A stretch of DNA of 64,000 nucleotides from Streptomyces sp. MA5143a (GCF_900290235.1 NZ_OLMK01000066.1:1-64000), one strand, 5' to 3'. Shown: positions 26,568 through 37,887, numbered from the stretch's first letter. Notes: generated by a model not told the origin, from the sequence alone. Made by a program: numbers and translations.

Positions 26568-28169
26568 ATGGCCATGAGGGGGATACGAGGACGGCGGGGG
26601 CCGGGAGCGCCGGGCGGGGCCGGTTCGGACGCCGCCCGGCCGAGAACCGGTGCGGCGGGCGGTCCGGGCGCCGGGGTCAACCTGGGCGGCGGCCGGGGCA
26701 CGGGCCCCTGGAGCGGTGTGGGTGCGGGGAGCGGCGGCGGTGGCGGCCGGAGCGGTGTCGTCGCGGGCGCCGGGCGTGGGGCCGGGGCAGGTGGCTCGGG
26801 TGCCGGAGCCGCAGACGGCGTCGACACGGTCTCCGGGGGCCCGGTCTCGGGTCTGCGCACCGGGCTGCGCTGGCAGCTCAGCGCGGCGATCGCGTTCGTC
26901 GGGGCACTGGTGGCGATCGCGCTGAGCCTGGTCGTGCACAACGCGGCGCGGGTGTCGATGCTGGACAACGCGCGCGACCTGGCCGACGAGCGCATCCAGG
27001 TCGCCCAGCGCATGTACGAGTCGGGTCGCCCGCTGAAGTCGGGGGCGTTCGGGGTGCGGATCAACGACCCCGAGATCCCGCAGGACCTGCTGGCCAAGGT
27101 CATGGAGGGCCGCCGGGCGACGTATGTCTCGGAGGGCCCCGACGGGGTGCCCGACATCTGGGCGGCGGTGCCGTTGAAGGACAACCGGGTGCTGTCGCTG
27201 CACACGCACACCGACCACAGCTCGACCGTGCTGCGGGATCTCGACCAGGCCCTGATCATCGGCTCGATCGCGGTCGTCTTCGGCGGCTCGGCCCTCGGTG
27301 TCCTCATCGGCGGGCGGATGTCCCGCCGGCTGCGCAAGGCGGCGGCCGCCGCGAACCAGGTCGCCAAGGGCGAGACCGACGTCCGGGTGCAGGACGCGAT
27401 CGGCGGGGTCACACGGGACGAGACCGCCGAGCTGGCGCGGGCGGTGGACGCCATGGCCGACACGCTGCGGCAGCGGATCGAGGCGGAGCGCCGGGTGACG
27501 GCGGACATCGCCCATGAGCTGCGCACCCCGGTGACGGGGCTGCTCACCGCGGCGGAGCTGCTCCCTCCGGGGCGCCCCACCGAGCTGGTCCGCGACCGGG
27601 CCCAGGCGCTGCGGACCCTCGTCGAGGACGTGCTGGAGGTGGCTCGGCTCGACGGCGCGTCGGAGCGGGCCGAGTTGCAGGACATCATGCTGGGCGAGTT
27701 CGTGAGCCGGCGGGTGGCGGCTCGGGACGCGGGTGTGCGCGTGCAGGTGGTCCATGAGTCGGAGGTGACGACGGACCCCCGCCGCCTGGAACGGGTACTG
27801 CTCAATCTGCTGGCCAACGCGGCGAAGCACGGCAGGCCGCCGATCGAGGTGTCCGTCGAGGGACGGGTCATCCGGGTCCGCGACCACGGTCCCGGCTTCC
27901 CCGAGGAGCTGCTGGCCGACGGCCCGCGCCGCTTCCGTACCGGCGCCTCGGACCGCGCCGGCCAGGGCCACGGCCTCGGCCTCACCATCGCCGCCGGTCA
28001 GGCCCGGGTCCTCGGCGCCCGCCTCACCTTCCGCAACATCCGACCGCCCGGCGCCCCGGACTCCGTACCGGCGGAGGGCGCCGTGGCCGTCCTCTGGCTG
28101 CCCGAACACGCCCCCACCAACACGGGCAGCTACCCGATGCTGCCGATGCCGGGCGAGACGACAGCCTGA
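26568..28169 (+). CDS. cseC: sensor histidine kinase CseC
   Basis: The 533-residue kinase has membrane helices near 104-124 and 227-249 bracketing an extracytoplasmic sensor loop of about 100 residues, then HAMP, H-box IAHELRTPVTG with His 316, N-box LLNLLANAAKHG, and G boxes DHGPGFP and GHGLGL. It detects envelope stress and phosphorylates CseB. An extra N-terminal stretch of about 95 residues is almost only Gly, Ala, Arg, Ser and Pro before the first helix. It is either a real cytoplasmic tail or a mis-set start; no internal start with a good ribosome site stands out. Confidence 0.93.
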   Translation: MAMRGIRGRRGPGAPGGAGSDAARPRTGAAGGPGAGVNLGGGRGTGPWSGVGAGSGGGGGRSGVVAGAGRGAGAGGSGAGAADGVDTVSGGPVSGLRTGLRWQLSAAIAFVGALVAIALSLVVHNAARVSMLDNARDLADERIQVAQRMYESGRPLKSGAFGVRINDPEIPQDLLAKVMEGRRATYVSEGPDGVPDIWAAVPLKDNRVLSLHTHTDHSSTVLRDLDQALIIGSIAVVFGGSALGVLIGGRMSRRLRKAAAAANQVAKGETDVRVQDAIGGVTRDETAELARAVDAMADTLRQRIEAERRVTADIAHELRTPVTGLLTAAELLPPGRPTELVRDRAQALRTLVEDVLEVARLDGASERAELQDIMLGEFVSRRVAARDAGVRVQVVHESEVTTDPRRLERVLLNLLANAAKHGRPPIEVSVEGRVIRVRDHGPGFPEELLADGPRRFRTGASDRAGQGHGLGLTIAAGQARVLGARLTFRNIRPPGAPDSVPAEGAVAVLWLPEHAPTNTGSYPMLPMPGETTA

Positions 28170-28196
28170 AGGGCAGGGGGCGAACCCCTGCCCTTC
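28168..28196. terminator. bidirectional hairpin between cseC and the efflux gene
   Basis: GAAGGGCAGGGG (28168-28179) and CCCCTGCCCTTC (28185-28196) pair perfectly around the loop GCGAA. It overlaps the cseC stop codon and faces the convergent efflux gene. Confidence 0.7.
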
Positions 28197-28220
28197 ACGA
28201 GACGGTGCCCTCGGCTTCGT

Positions 28221-29882
28221 CTACTCCCCCGCTACGGGCGGCCCCCCGGCTCCCCGCAGCGGCACCTCCTTCACGAACACCGCGGCCACCAGTGCGAGGA
28301 CGGCCACCACGGAGCCCAGCAGGAACGCCGAGTGCGTGCCGGAGGACACCGCGAACTGGTACGCCTCCCGCGCCGGCACCGGCAGCTTCGCCAGGCTCGC
28401 CGCGTCCAGCTGCGCGGACTGCTCGGTCACCTCGGACCCCAGCGCACCGGCCCGCTCGGCCATGACGTCCTGGACCCGGCTGTTGAACAGCGCGCCCATG
28501 ATCGCGACACCGAAGGACGACCCGAGCGTCCGGGACAGCGTGGTCGTGGAGGACGCGACGCCCATGTCCTTCATCTCGACGCTGTTCTGCGCGACGAGCA
28601 TGGTGATCTGCATCAGGCATCCCATACCGGAACCGAGCACCGCCATGAACACCCCGGACGTCAGCCGGCTCGTCCCGGTGTCCATCTGCGCCAGCAGGAA
28701 GAGTCCCACGATCATCAGGACGCTGCCGACGAGGGGGAAGACCTTGTAGCGTCCGCTGCCCGTGGTCACGCGACCCGCGACCATCGACACCGCGAGCATC
28801 GCGCCGAGCATCGGCAGCAGCAACAGCCCGGAGTTGGTCGCGGACGCGCCCTGCACGGACTGCTGGTAGAGCGGGAGGAAGAGGACCGCGCCGAACATCA
28901 CGAACCCGGTGATGAACCCGATCAGGGACATCAGGGTGAAGTTCCGGCTGCGGAAGATGTGCAGCGGCATCACCGGCTCGGCCGCCCTGGTCTCCACGAA
29001 CAGGAACCCCACCAGCGCGGCCACACCGATCGCGGCGAGCTCCATGATGACGGCCGACCCCCACGCGTACTCGGTGCCGCCCCAGGTCGTGACCAGCACG
29101 ATCGCCGTGATGCCGACGGTCAGCAGCGCCGCGCCCAGATAGTCGATGCTCCGCGCCGACCGCGCCTCGCGCGACGGCTTCGGCAGATGCAGGACGACAC
29201 TGATGGCGGCCAGCGCGACCACGCCGAGCGGCAGGTTGATGTAGAAGGACCAGCGCCATCCCCAGTGGTCGGTGATGGTCCCCCCGACCAGCGGCCCCGC
29301 GATCATCGCGAGGGCCATGACCCCGGCCATCATGCCCTGGTACTTGCCCCGCTCCCGCGGCGGGATCAGATCGCCGATGATCGCCATGACGCCGACCATG
29401 AGGCCGCCGGCGCCAAGGCCCTGGAGGGCACGGAAGCCGATCAGCTGACCCATGTCCTGGGCCATGCCGCTGAGCGCCGATCCGATCAGGAAGATCACGA
29501 TCGAGGTCATGAAGACGCTCTTGCGGCCGTAGAGGTCGCCGAGCTTGCCCCAGATGGGCGTGGAGGCGGCGGTCGCGAGCGTGTACGCGGTCACCACCCA
29601 CGACAGGTGTTCGAGCCCGCCGAGGTCGCCCACGATCGTCGGCATCGCGGTGCCCACGATCATGTTGTCGAGCATCGCGAGCAGCATCGCGATCATGAGG
29701 GCGAACAGCACGACGCGCACACTGCGCGGCTGTGGCTCCTTCGCGCCCGCACCCTCACCCTCGCCGGAAGCTCCGCCGGGGACCGCGTCACGGATCTCCT
29801 CGTCGGCCACAGCGGCGGCACCCACCGCCCCCGCGGCCCCGCCGGCCCCTCTGGTCGTTTCCTTCTCGGTGTCCGCGCTCAT
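28221..29882 (-). CDS. MFS drug efflux transporter (DHA2, 14-helix EmrB/QacA type)
   Basis: The 553-residue membrane protein has the MFS motif A region WGKLGDLYGRKSVF and antiporter motif C (GPLVGGTITDHWGWRWSFYINLPLG), typical of 14-helix proton/drug antiporters. An acidic, Ala/Gly-rich N-terminal tail of about 50 residues precedes the first helix. ATG 29882 is the start. It is divergent from a TetR gene, with a large inverted repeat between them, so the pair is very likely a repressor and its efflux pump. The substrate is unknown. Confidence 0.92.
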   Translation of the reverse strand: MSADTEKETTRGAGGAAGAVGAAAVADEEIRDAVPGGASGEGEGAGAKEPQPRSVRVVLFALMIAMLLAMLDNMIVGTAMPTIVGDLGGLEHLSWVVTAYTLATAASTPIWGKLGDLYGRKSVFMTSIVIFLIGSALSGMAQDMGQLIGFRALQGLGAGGLMVGVMAIIGDLIPPRERGKYQGMMAGVMALAMIAGPLVGGTITDHWGWRWSFYINLPLGVVALAAISVVLHLPKPSREARSARSIDYLGAALLTVGITAIVLVTTWGGTEYAWGSAVIMELAAIGVAALVGFLFVETRAAEPVMPLHIFRSRNFTLMSLIGFITGFVMFGAVLFLPLYQQSVQGASATNSGLLLLPMLGAMLAVSMVAGRVTTGSGRYKVFPLVGSVLMIVGLFLLAQMDTGTSRLTSGVFMAVLGSGMGCLMQITMLVAQNSVEMKDMGVASSTTTLSRTLGSSFGVAIMGALFNSRVQDVMAERAGALGSEVTEQSAQLDAASLAKLPVPAREAYQFAVSSGTHSAFLLGSVVAVLALVAAVFVKEVPLRGAGGPPVAGE

Positions 29883-29915
29883 GGCGGTCCTTCCTTCCCC
29901 CCGGACCGCTTCCCT

Positions 29916-29988
29916 ACTTACTTGCCGCCCGGCTAGTTGACTACACTTGGGGAAACTAGGCCCCCAACTAGCCGGTCGTCAAGTAAGT
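29916..29988. promoter_or_regulatory. long inverted-repeat operator of the efflux/TetR pair
   Basis: The 24-base arms 29916-29939 and 29965-29988 are inverted copies with only two mismatches, separated by 25 bases. Each arm is itself a weak dyad (CTTGCCG facing CGGCTAG), so two TetR dimers could bind symmetrically, one per promoter. The AT content is high for this genome. It covers the divergent promoter region of the transporter (start 29882) and tetR (start 30049). Confidence 0.75.
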
Positions 29989-30048
29989 TCGGCGGGCTTG
30001 GCAGAGGCTTGACCCACCACCGGGGTCGCGGCGACGAGGAGTAGCAGG

Positions 30049-30684
30049 ATGAGCGAGACGACAGCCGACGGCGAGACGCCCACCGGTACCACGCCCGCCG
30101 GCGCGGCGCCGAAACGGCATCGCCGCGGCGACACCCGTCAGCGCATCCAGGACGTCGCCCTCGAACTCTTCGCCGAGCAGGGCTACGAGAAGACCTCGCT
30201 CCGGGAGATCGCCGAGCGTCTGGAGGTGACGAAGGCGGCGCTCTACTACCACTTCAAGACGAAGGAGGACATCCTCGTCAGCCTCTTCCAGGACCTCCAG
30301 CGCCCGATCGACGAACTGATCGAGTGGGCGGACCACCAGCCGCGCACCCTCGACACCAAGCGGGAGATCCTGCGCCGCTACAGCGAGGCCCTGGCCGACG
30401 TGGCGCCCCTCTTCCGCTTCATGCAGGAGAACCAGGCGACGGTACGGGAACTGAGCGTCGGAGAGTCGTTCAAGGACCGCATGCTGCGCCTGATCGACAC
30501 CATCAAGGAGCCGGACGCCGCCCTGACCGACCAGGTCCGCTGCATCAGCGCCCTGTTCACCATGCACGCCGGGATGTTCGTGCTCCGGGACGTCGAAGGC
30601 GACCCCGAGGACAAGCGCAGGGCTGTCCTGGAGGTCGCGATCGATCTGGTGACCCAGGCGCACACGGGCACGCCGGGGGCCTGA
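30049..30684 (+). CDS. TetR-family repressor of the adjacent efflux gene
   Basis: The 211-residue protein has a TetR N-terminal helix-turn-helix (RQRIQDVALELFAEQGYEKTSLREIAERLEVTKAALYYHFKTKE, about 27-70) and a helical ligand-binding C-terminal domain. Its ATG has AGGAG upstream (30036-30040). The divergent position to the MFS pump and the shared operator indicate that it represses the pump and probably itself. The 3' end converges on the M23 peptidase gene 19 bases away. Confidence 0.9.
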   Translation: MSETTADGETPTGTTPAGAAPKRHRRGDTRQRIQDVALELFAEQGYEKTSLREIAERLEVTKAALYYHFKTKEDILVSLFQDLQRPIDELIEWADHQPRTLDTKREILRRYSEALADVAPLFRFMQENQATVRELSVGESFKDRMLRLIDTIKEPDAALTDQVRCISALFTMHAGMFVLRDVEGDPEDKRRAVLEVAIDLVTQAHTGTPGA

Positions 30685-30703
30685 GGGCGCGTCACGCCGT
30701 CGG

Positions 30704-31315
30704 TCAGAGGGTGATGCCCTTGCCGCGCAGGAAGGCGACGGGGTCGACGGCGGAGCCGTAGTTCGCGGTCGTACGGATCTCGAAGTGCAGGTGCGGCCCG
30801 CTGGAGTTACCGGTGTTGCCGGAGAGGGCTATGCGCTGCCCGGTCTTCACGATCTGCCCGACCTTCACCTGGACGCGGGAGAGGTGGGCGTACTGCGAGT
30901 ACGAGCCGTTGCCGTGCTTGACGACGACGGCGTTGCCGTACGCGGGGCCGTCACCGGCGCCGTTGCCACCGGCCTTCACGACGGTGCCGCCGTGCGCGGC
31001 GAAGACGGCCGTACCGCTCTTGACGGCGAAGTCCTGCCCGCTGTGCGTGGAGTTCCACATGTTGCCGGCCTGGGCGTAGCTGGCGCTGAGCTTGTAGCCC
31101 TTGACGGGCGTGACCCACGAGGTCGCCTTCTTGGCCGCGGCGGCCTGGGCGACACCCGAGGTCTGGACGGCGCCGGCGCTCTGAGCACCGCCGGCCGCGG
31201 CCGCGACCCCGACGCCCAGCACACCCGAGACTCCCACTCCGGCGGCCACGACGGCGGCGGCACGGACACGAAGGGCGGACATACGGGTACGGGGGGAGCG
31301 AACGCGCTGCGACAT
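30704..31315 (-). CDS. secreted M23 family metallopeptidase
   Basis: The 203-residue protein starts MSQRVRSPRTRMSALRVR, then a hydrophobic AAAVVAAGVGVSGVLGVGVAAAA signal sequence. The peptidase domain has the Zn ligands in HSGQDFA (His...Asp) and HLHFEIR, the LytM/lysostaphin fold, which cuts peptidoglycan cross-links. All metal ligands are present, so it should be active. Its position near sigE-cseABC fits cell-wall remodelling. The start is the ATG at 31315 rather than the longer frame, because a signal peptide follows directly and GAGG lies upstream. Confidence 0.92.
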   Translation of the reverse strand: MSQRVRSPRTRMSALRVRAAAVVAAGVGVSGVLGVGVAAAAGGAQSAGAVQTSGVAQAAAAKKATSWVTPVKGYKLSASYAQAGNMWNSTHSGQDFAVKSGTAVFAAHGGTVVKAGGNGAGDGPAYGNAVVVKHGNGSYSQYAHLSRVQVKVGQIVKTGQRIALSGNTGNSSGPHLHFEIRTTANYGSAVDPVAFLRGKGITL

Positions 31316-31746
31316 GGGGACCTCACGGGGGACGGAGACAGGGACCGGTGCCTCGGGAGGCACACGAAGACCACCCGGCGCTCAACCGCGACCGCCGAAT
31401 GGCACGTCCCTTGGTACCCGCACTCCCCCCGCCACCCAAAACCCCCCATCTACGACACAAGGCCGTACAAACCCTCAGCCCTCCCACTCGCCACTTCATC
31501 CCCCAAAACCCCCGAAGCCGTGCACCTCAACCCACACCCACTCAAACAACGCACCAAAAGTCCGTTTTGCCCCATCGCCGCCCCGCAACTATTCCACCTA
31601 GTACGTGACGCAGGCCCTATGCCCCATGTCACCGCCCCCACCCGAAAACCCCCACCCAAATGTGACCCGGACTACGCGCCACGCCCCCACGAATTCAGCG
31701 GCACTCCTAAGCTGAGCCGTGATCCACCACACCTGGGGGGAATGAA
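31316..31746. other. C/A-rich intergenic region upstream of the NLR gene
   Basis: No gene is supportable here. The plus strand is nearly G-free over about 31425-31560. It carries three copies of a CCC(C/G)AAAACCCCC pattern (31435-31447, 31500-31513 and 31641-31653), which is G-rich on the other strand and could form quadruplexes. A TAAGCT at 31708-31713 might be a -10 element for the next gene, but no good -35 element accompanies it. Confidence 0.5.
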
Positions 31747-34700
31747 GTGGAGTCCTCGGTCTTAGGTCTGCGCCTGGCGTCCAGCCTGGTGACACCGCTG
31801 ATCAGAAAACTGTTCGTCCAAGAAGGCGCGGGCGCGGGGCTCGTCGACAGACCGGTACGGATTTCCGGAATCGTGTCGTTCAAAGGCGAGAAACGGACGC
31901 TCGACGGGCGAGACGTCAGCAAAGTGGCTGCCCAACTGGTCGACCGCGCGCAGAGGGCCGGCGAACGCTCCTTTCCCGCTCACGAGGAACCGGCAGTCGT
32001 CACCGCCCTCACCCAGACGCTGTACGCCCTCGGGGACCTCACCATGACCGACGTACAGGCGGTCGAGCTGGGCGAGGAGGCGCTCGCACTCCAGCTCCGT
32101 TCCCGCAGCCGGACGGTGACGCACCACCTCTCCTTCGAGTCGACGCTCTTCTACGAGCGCGTGCTCACCGCTGCCTGCCTCCACATCCTGCACTTCTTCA
32201 CCCAACGCTCCACTTTCGTGCCCCGCACTCTCGTGGAGCAGACCCGCCGCCAGGCCGAGCTCATCGCCAAGGTCGACGCACTGATCGCCCGCACTCCCAT
32301 GACCGGCGGCACCGACTCCGCCTTCGAACACCGTTATCTCGCCCATGTCAGCACCAGACACAGCCACCTCACGATCTACGGCATCGACCTGGTCAACTCA
32401 CCCGAGCGCTGGCCCCTCGACGTCGCCTACCTCGGCCTCCAGGCGCTGCGCTCCGCCGAGGACGACGAGACGGCCGGCTCCTACGGCACGCGCACAGCGG
32501 CGGCGGCCGCGAAGCTCCCCGCCGAAGAGGCCCTCGCGGACCACGAGCGGGTCTTGCTGCGCGGGGTCGCCGGCTCCGGCAAGACGACTTTGGTGCAATG
32601 GCTGGCGGTGACGACGGCCCGAGGCGAACGCGGGGACCGTATCCCCTTCGTACTGCCCCTGCGCACCTTGATCCGTCGACCCGACGGCCTCCCCTCCCCC
32701 GACGCGTTCCTGGCCGCCGTACGTGCCCCCTTCCACGCCGCCCAGCCCGCCGGCTGGGTGGACCGCGTCCTCACCGCCCGCAGGGGTCTGCTCCTGGTCG
32801 ACGGAATCGACGAGATCCCCGAACGCGAACGGGAGCGCACCCGCCGCTGGCTGCGCGAGCTGCTGGAGGTCTATCCGGGCAACCGGTGGCTGGTGACCTC
32901 CCGTCCCTCCGCCGTACGGGAAAACTGGCTCGCCCCCGACGGCTTCACCGAACTGGCCCTGTCTCCCATGAGCCCGGACGACGTGGCCGCCTTCGTCGCC
33001 CGCTGGCACACAGCGGCCCAGGTCGATGCTCGCGCGTCCGAGCGGGAACGCCTCCTCAACCACGAGCGCTCCCTCCTCGACGCCGTCCGCACCAAACCCG
33101 ACCTCGGCCGGCTCGCCACCAACCCCCTGATGTGCGGTCTGATCTGTGCCCTCCATCACGACCGACGCGGCCATCTCCCGCACGGCAGACGGGAGCTGTA
33201 CGACGCCGCTCTGTCGATGTTGCTGTGCCGCCGCGACGAGGAACGTGACATGTTCCCGCGCATCGACGGCGGTCGGCCCGCCGGTGTGGACGGAATCCAC
33301 CTCACCGAGCTCCCCCAGATCCAGCTCCTGCAGCGCCTGGCGTACTGGCTGATCCGCAACAACCAGTCGGAGATGGATCGTGAACGCGCGGTCCGGATCA
33401 TCGCCGACGTCCTGCCGTCCCTTCCGGCGGCAGCCGCCCAGGGCGACGCCGAACAGATCCTGCGCCACCTTCTCCTGCGCAGCGGTCTCCTCCGCGAACC
33501 GACCTCGGACTCCGTGGAGTTCGTCCACCGCACCTTCCAGGACCATCTGGGCGCCAAGGCCGCCGTGGAGGATGGCGACTTCGGCCTCCTCGTACGCAAC
33601 GCCGAGGACGAACAGTGGGCCGATGTGATCCGCATGGCCGTCGCGCACGCCCGACCGCGGGAACGGGCAGGTCTGCTCGGGGACCTGGTCGACGCCGCGG
33701 CGGGCGCCCCGGACACCTCCCGCAGCGCACGGATACGTCTGCTCGCCCTCGCATGCTTGGAGCACGCCACGGAACTCGATCCGCGGGTCCGGGCGGCCGT
33801 GGAGGAAGCAGCGGCCCCGTTGATTCCTCCCCGCACCACCGAGGAGGCCCGGCTGCTGGCTTCCTGCGGTCCGCTCGTGCTGGAGCTTCTGCCGGGGCCG
33901 GAAGGGCTCACAGACCGTGAGGCGCGGGCCGTCGTCCTCACCGCGTCCCTCGTGGGTACCGACGCCGCTCTGCCCGTCCTCGCCCGCTTCCGGTCCCACC
34001 CGTTCCCGCCGGTCCGCGCCCAGCTTGCCTGGACCTGGCACCGCTTCGACACCCGCCGATACGCCGAGGAGATCATCGCCGACCTCCCCGCAGACGATCT
34101 CTACGTCAGCGTCCACTCGGCGGAGCACGCCCGGGAACTGCGCGCCCTCGGCGGACGGGGCCGCGTCCAGATGGTGGGCGACCACGACTGTGCCGCGCTC
34201 CGTGCCGCCCTGCTTCCCGGGCAACTGCGCGCACTCATCCTCCGGGACAACCGAATTCTGCGGAGTCTGGGCTTCCTCAGGGGACTGGACCGGCTCACTC
34301 ATCTGGACATCCACGGCACCGGTCCCCACGTCGACGATCTGACGCCGCTGACCGAACTTCCGCTCACCTGGCTGGCCTTGAATAGCCTGCCGGGACTGGA
34401 AAGGCCGGGTGCTCTTCATGTTCTCTCGGCTTCACCGACGCTGGAGTCGCTGGACCTCGGTATCCCGTTGTGCGCCGATTCCGTCGACGAGGCCCTTCCG
34501 CCGGGGCTGCCGCTGGAGTATCTGCGATTCACCAGAAGCGCACTCAAGCACACCGCTCTGCGCGGACTCGGACAACTGCGCTCAGTGAAGACCCTGAGTC
34601 TTGCCAAGCTCCTCGAAAGGCTCACCGCGGACGACTTCGGGGAGATCGCCCGCATGCCCGCCCTGGAGAATTTGCGCGTCAACTGGAACGCCGTCGGGTG

Positions 34701-34908
34701 GGAAGCGGGCCCCGTTCTGCCGAACGTCACCCACCTACGGCTCAACTCGTTCACGGGGACCGAGGACCTCTCGAAAGTGCCGGAGCTCTTTCCCAACCTG
34801 CGGACCACCACAATTCACCTCGCGCCGGACGTCGACACGGTCCCGGAGCGCGTTCTCGGGCTTCTGCCGGTGCCGGTCGCCGTGGAACGGTCGGACAGCG
34901 TGCTCTGA
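31747..34908 (+). CDS. NACHT-domain NTPase with C-terminal leucine-rich repeats (bacterial NLR-like)
   Basis: The 1053-residue protein has a helical N-terminal region (about 1-260) resembling NACHT N-terminal helical domains. A NACHT NTPase follows, with Walker A GVAGSGKTT (273-281), Walker B LLLVDGIDEIPE (348-359) and a TSRPSAV sensor, then winged/helical segments. From about residue 820 come irregular leucine-rich repeats (LRALILRDN, LTHLDIHGT, LESLDLGIP, VKTLSLAKL, LENLRVNWN, VTHLRLNSF). This is the architecture of bacterial NLR proteins that detect phage, but no effector domain is obvious. GTG 31747 has GGGGGG at 31735-31740. Codon 6 is TTA (31762-31764), so translation should need the bldA tRNA. 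It stands alone and ends at a shared terminator. Confidence 0.88.
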   Translation: MESSVLGLRLASSLVTPLIRKLFVQEGAGAGLVDRPVRISGIVSFKGEKRTLDGRDVSKVAAQLVDRAQRAGERSFPAHEEPAVVTALTQTLYALGDLTMTDVQAVELGEEALALQLRSRSRTVTHHLSFESTLFYERVLTAACLHILHFFTQRSTFVPRTLVEQTRRQAELIAKVDALIARTPMTGGTDSAFEHRYLAHVSTRHSHLTIYGIDLVNSPERWPLDVAYLGLQALRSAEDDETAGSYGTRTAAAAAKLPAEEALADHERVLLRGVAGSGKTTLVQWLAVTTARGERGDRIPFVLPLRTLIRRPDGLPSPDAFLAAVRAPFHAAQPAGWVDRVLTARRGLLLVDGIDEIPERERERTRRWLRELLEVYPGNRWLVTSRPSAVRENWLAPDGFTELALSPMSPDDVAAFVARWHTAAQVDARASERERLLNHERSLLDAVRTKPDLGRLATNPLMCGLICALHHDRRGHLPHGRRELYDAALSMLLCRRDEERDMFPRIDGGRPAGVDGIHLTELPQIQLLQRLAYWLIRNNQSEMDRERAVRIIADVLPSLPAAAAQGDAEQILRHLLLRSGLLREPTSDSVEFVHRTFQDHLGAKAAVEDGDFGLLVRNAEDEQWADVIRMAVAHARPRERAGLLGDLVDAAAGAPDTSRSARIRLLALACLEHATELDPRVRAAVEEAAAPLIPPRTTEEARLLASCGPLVLELLPGPEGLTDREARAVVLTASLVGTDAALPVLARFRSHPFPPVRAQLAWTWHRFDTRRYAEEIIADLPADDLYVSVHSAEHARELRALGGRGRVQMVGDHDCAALRAALLPGQLRALILRDNRILRSLGFLRGLDRLTHLDIHGTGPHVDDLTPLTELPLTWLALNSLPGLERPGALHVLSASPTLESLDLGIPLCADSVDEALPPGLPLEYLRFTRSALKHTALRGLGQLRSVKTLSLAKLLERLTADDFGEIARMPALENLRVNWNAVGWEAGPVLPNVTHLRLNSFTGTEDLSKVPELFPNLRTTTIHLAPDVDTVPERVLGLLPVPVAVERSDSVL

Positions 34909-34935
34909 GCCCACCAACACGCCGTCCGCCACGCG

Positions 34936-34980
34936 AAAAGGGGGCTGCCCCGGGACCGAAGTCCCGGGGCAGCCCCTTTG
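34936..34980. terminator. bidirectional terminator between the NLR gene and clpC
   Basis: A stem of about 20 base pairs with one bulged G (34936-34956 with 34961-34980) around the loop CGAA. It is flanked by AAAA on the left and TTTG on the right, so it resembles an intrinsic terminator in both directions between convergent genes. Confidence 0.85.
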
Positions 34981-35004
34981 AACGCTCAAGCCTCGCGCAG
35001 CGGA

Positions 35005-37530
<2,526 letters not shown>

Positions 37531-37767
37531 CGTTAATCGCTCCTCAGAGCGGTCAGGCAGTAAGGGGACGCTCCCCTCTCTGTCCTTCCGCAGCTTAGTC
37601 CCGCAAGCGGGGACCGCTCATTCCAACTGCCGACACCGTCCGGTTCACCTCCGCTCTCGCGGAGACAGAAGTTGCTGCCTCCTGGGTCCCGAACGCCGAC
37701 ATCTGCTCCAACCCGATGGTGCGAGACGATGTTCCCGCAGGCCAGGCAGTTACCCTCACCATCAGTA

Positions 37768-37781
37768 CGCCGATGGCGAAC
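37768..37781 (-). promoter_or_regulatory. ClgR box 1 of clpC
   Basis: On the minus strand the sequence is GTTCGC-CATCG-GCG, a perfect match to the ClgR motif GTTCGC-N5-GCG. A TAACTG -10-like element follows at 37752-37747, so the box would centre near -35 of a proximal clpC promoter. Confidence 0.65.
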
Positions 37782-37873
37782 GTGAGACGGCCTTTCCTGC
37801 GTGTCGCCCCCTCCCACTAGGGATGTCTTACCCGTAGGGACTGACACTCCATGCCGGGTGCACCGGTTCCCTC

Positions 37874-37887
37874 CGCTAAGGGCGAAC
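37874..37887 (-). promoter_or_regulatory. ClgR box 2 of clpC
   Basis: The minus strand reads GTTCGC-CCTTA-GCG, again a perfect ClgR motif, 106 bases upstream of box 1. It abuts a GGGAAC (37871-37866), 18 bases, GTGTC element that resembles a SigR-type (GGGAAT-N18-GTT) promoter with one or two mismatches. An activator bound here would centre near -42. Confidence 0.65.
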
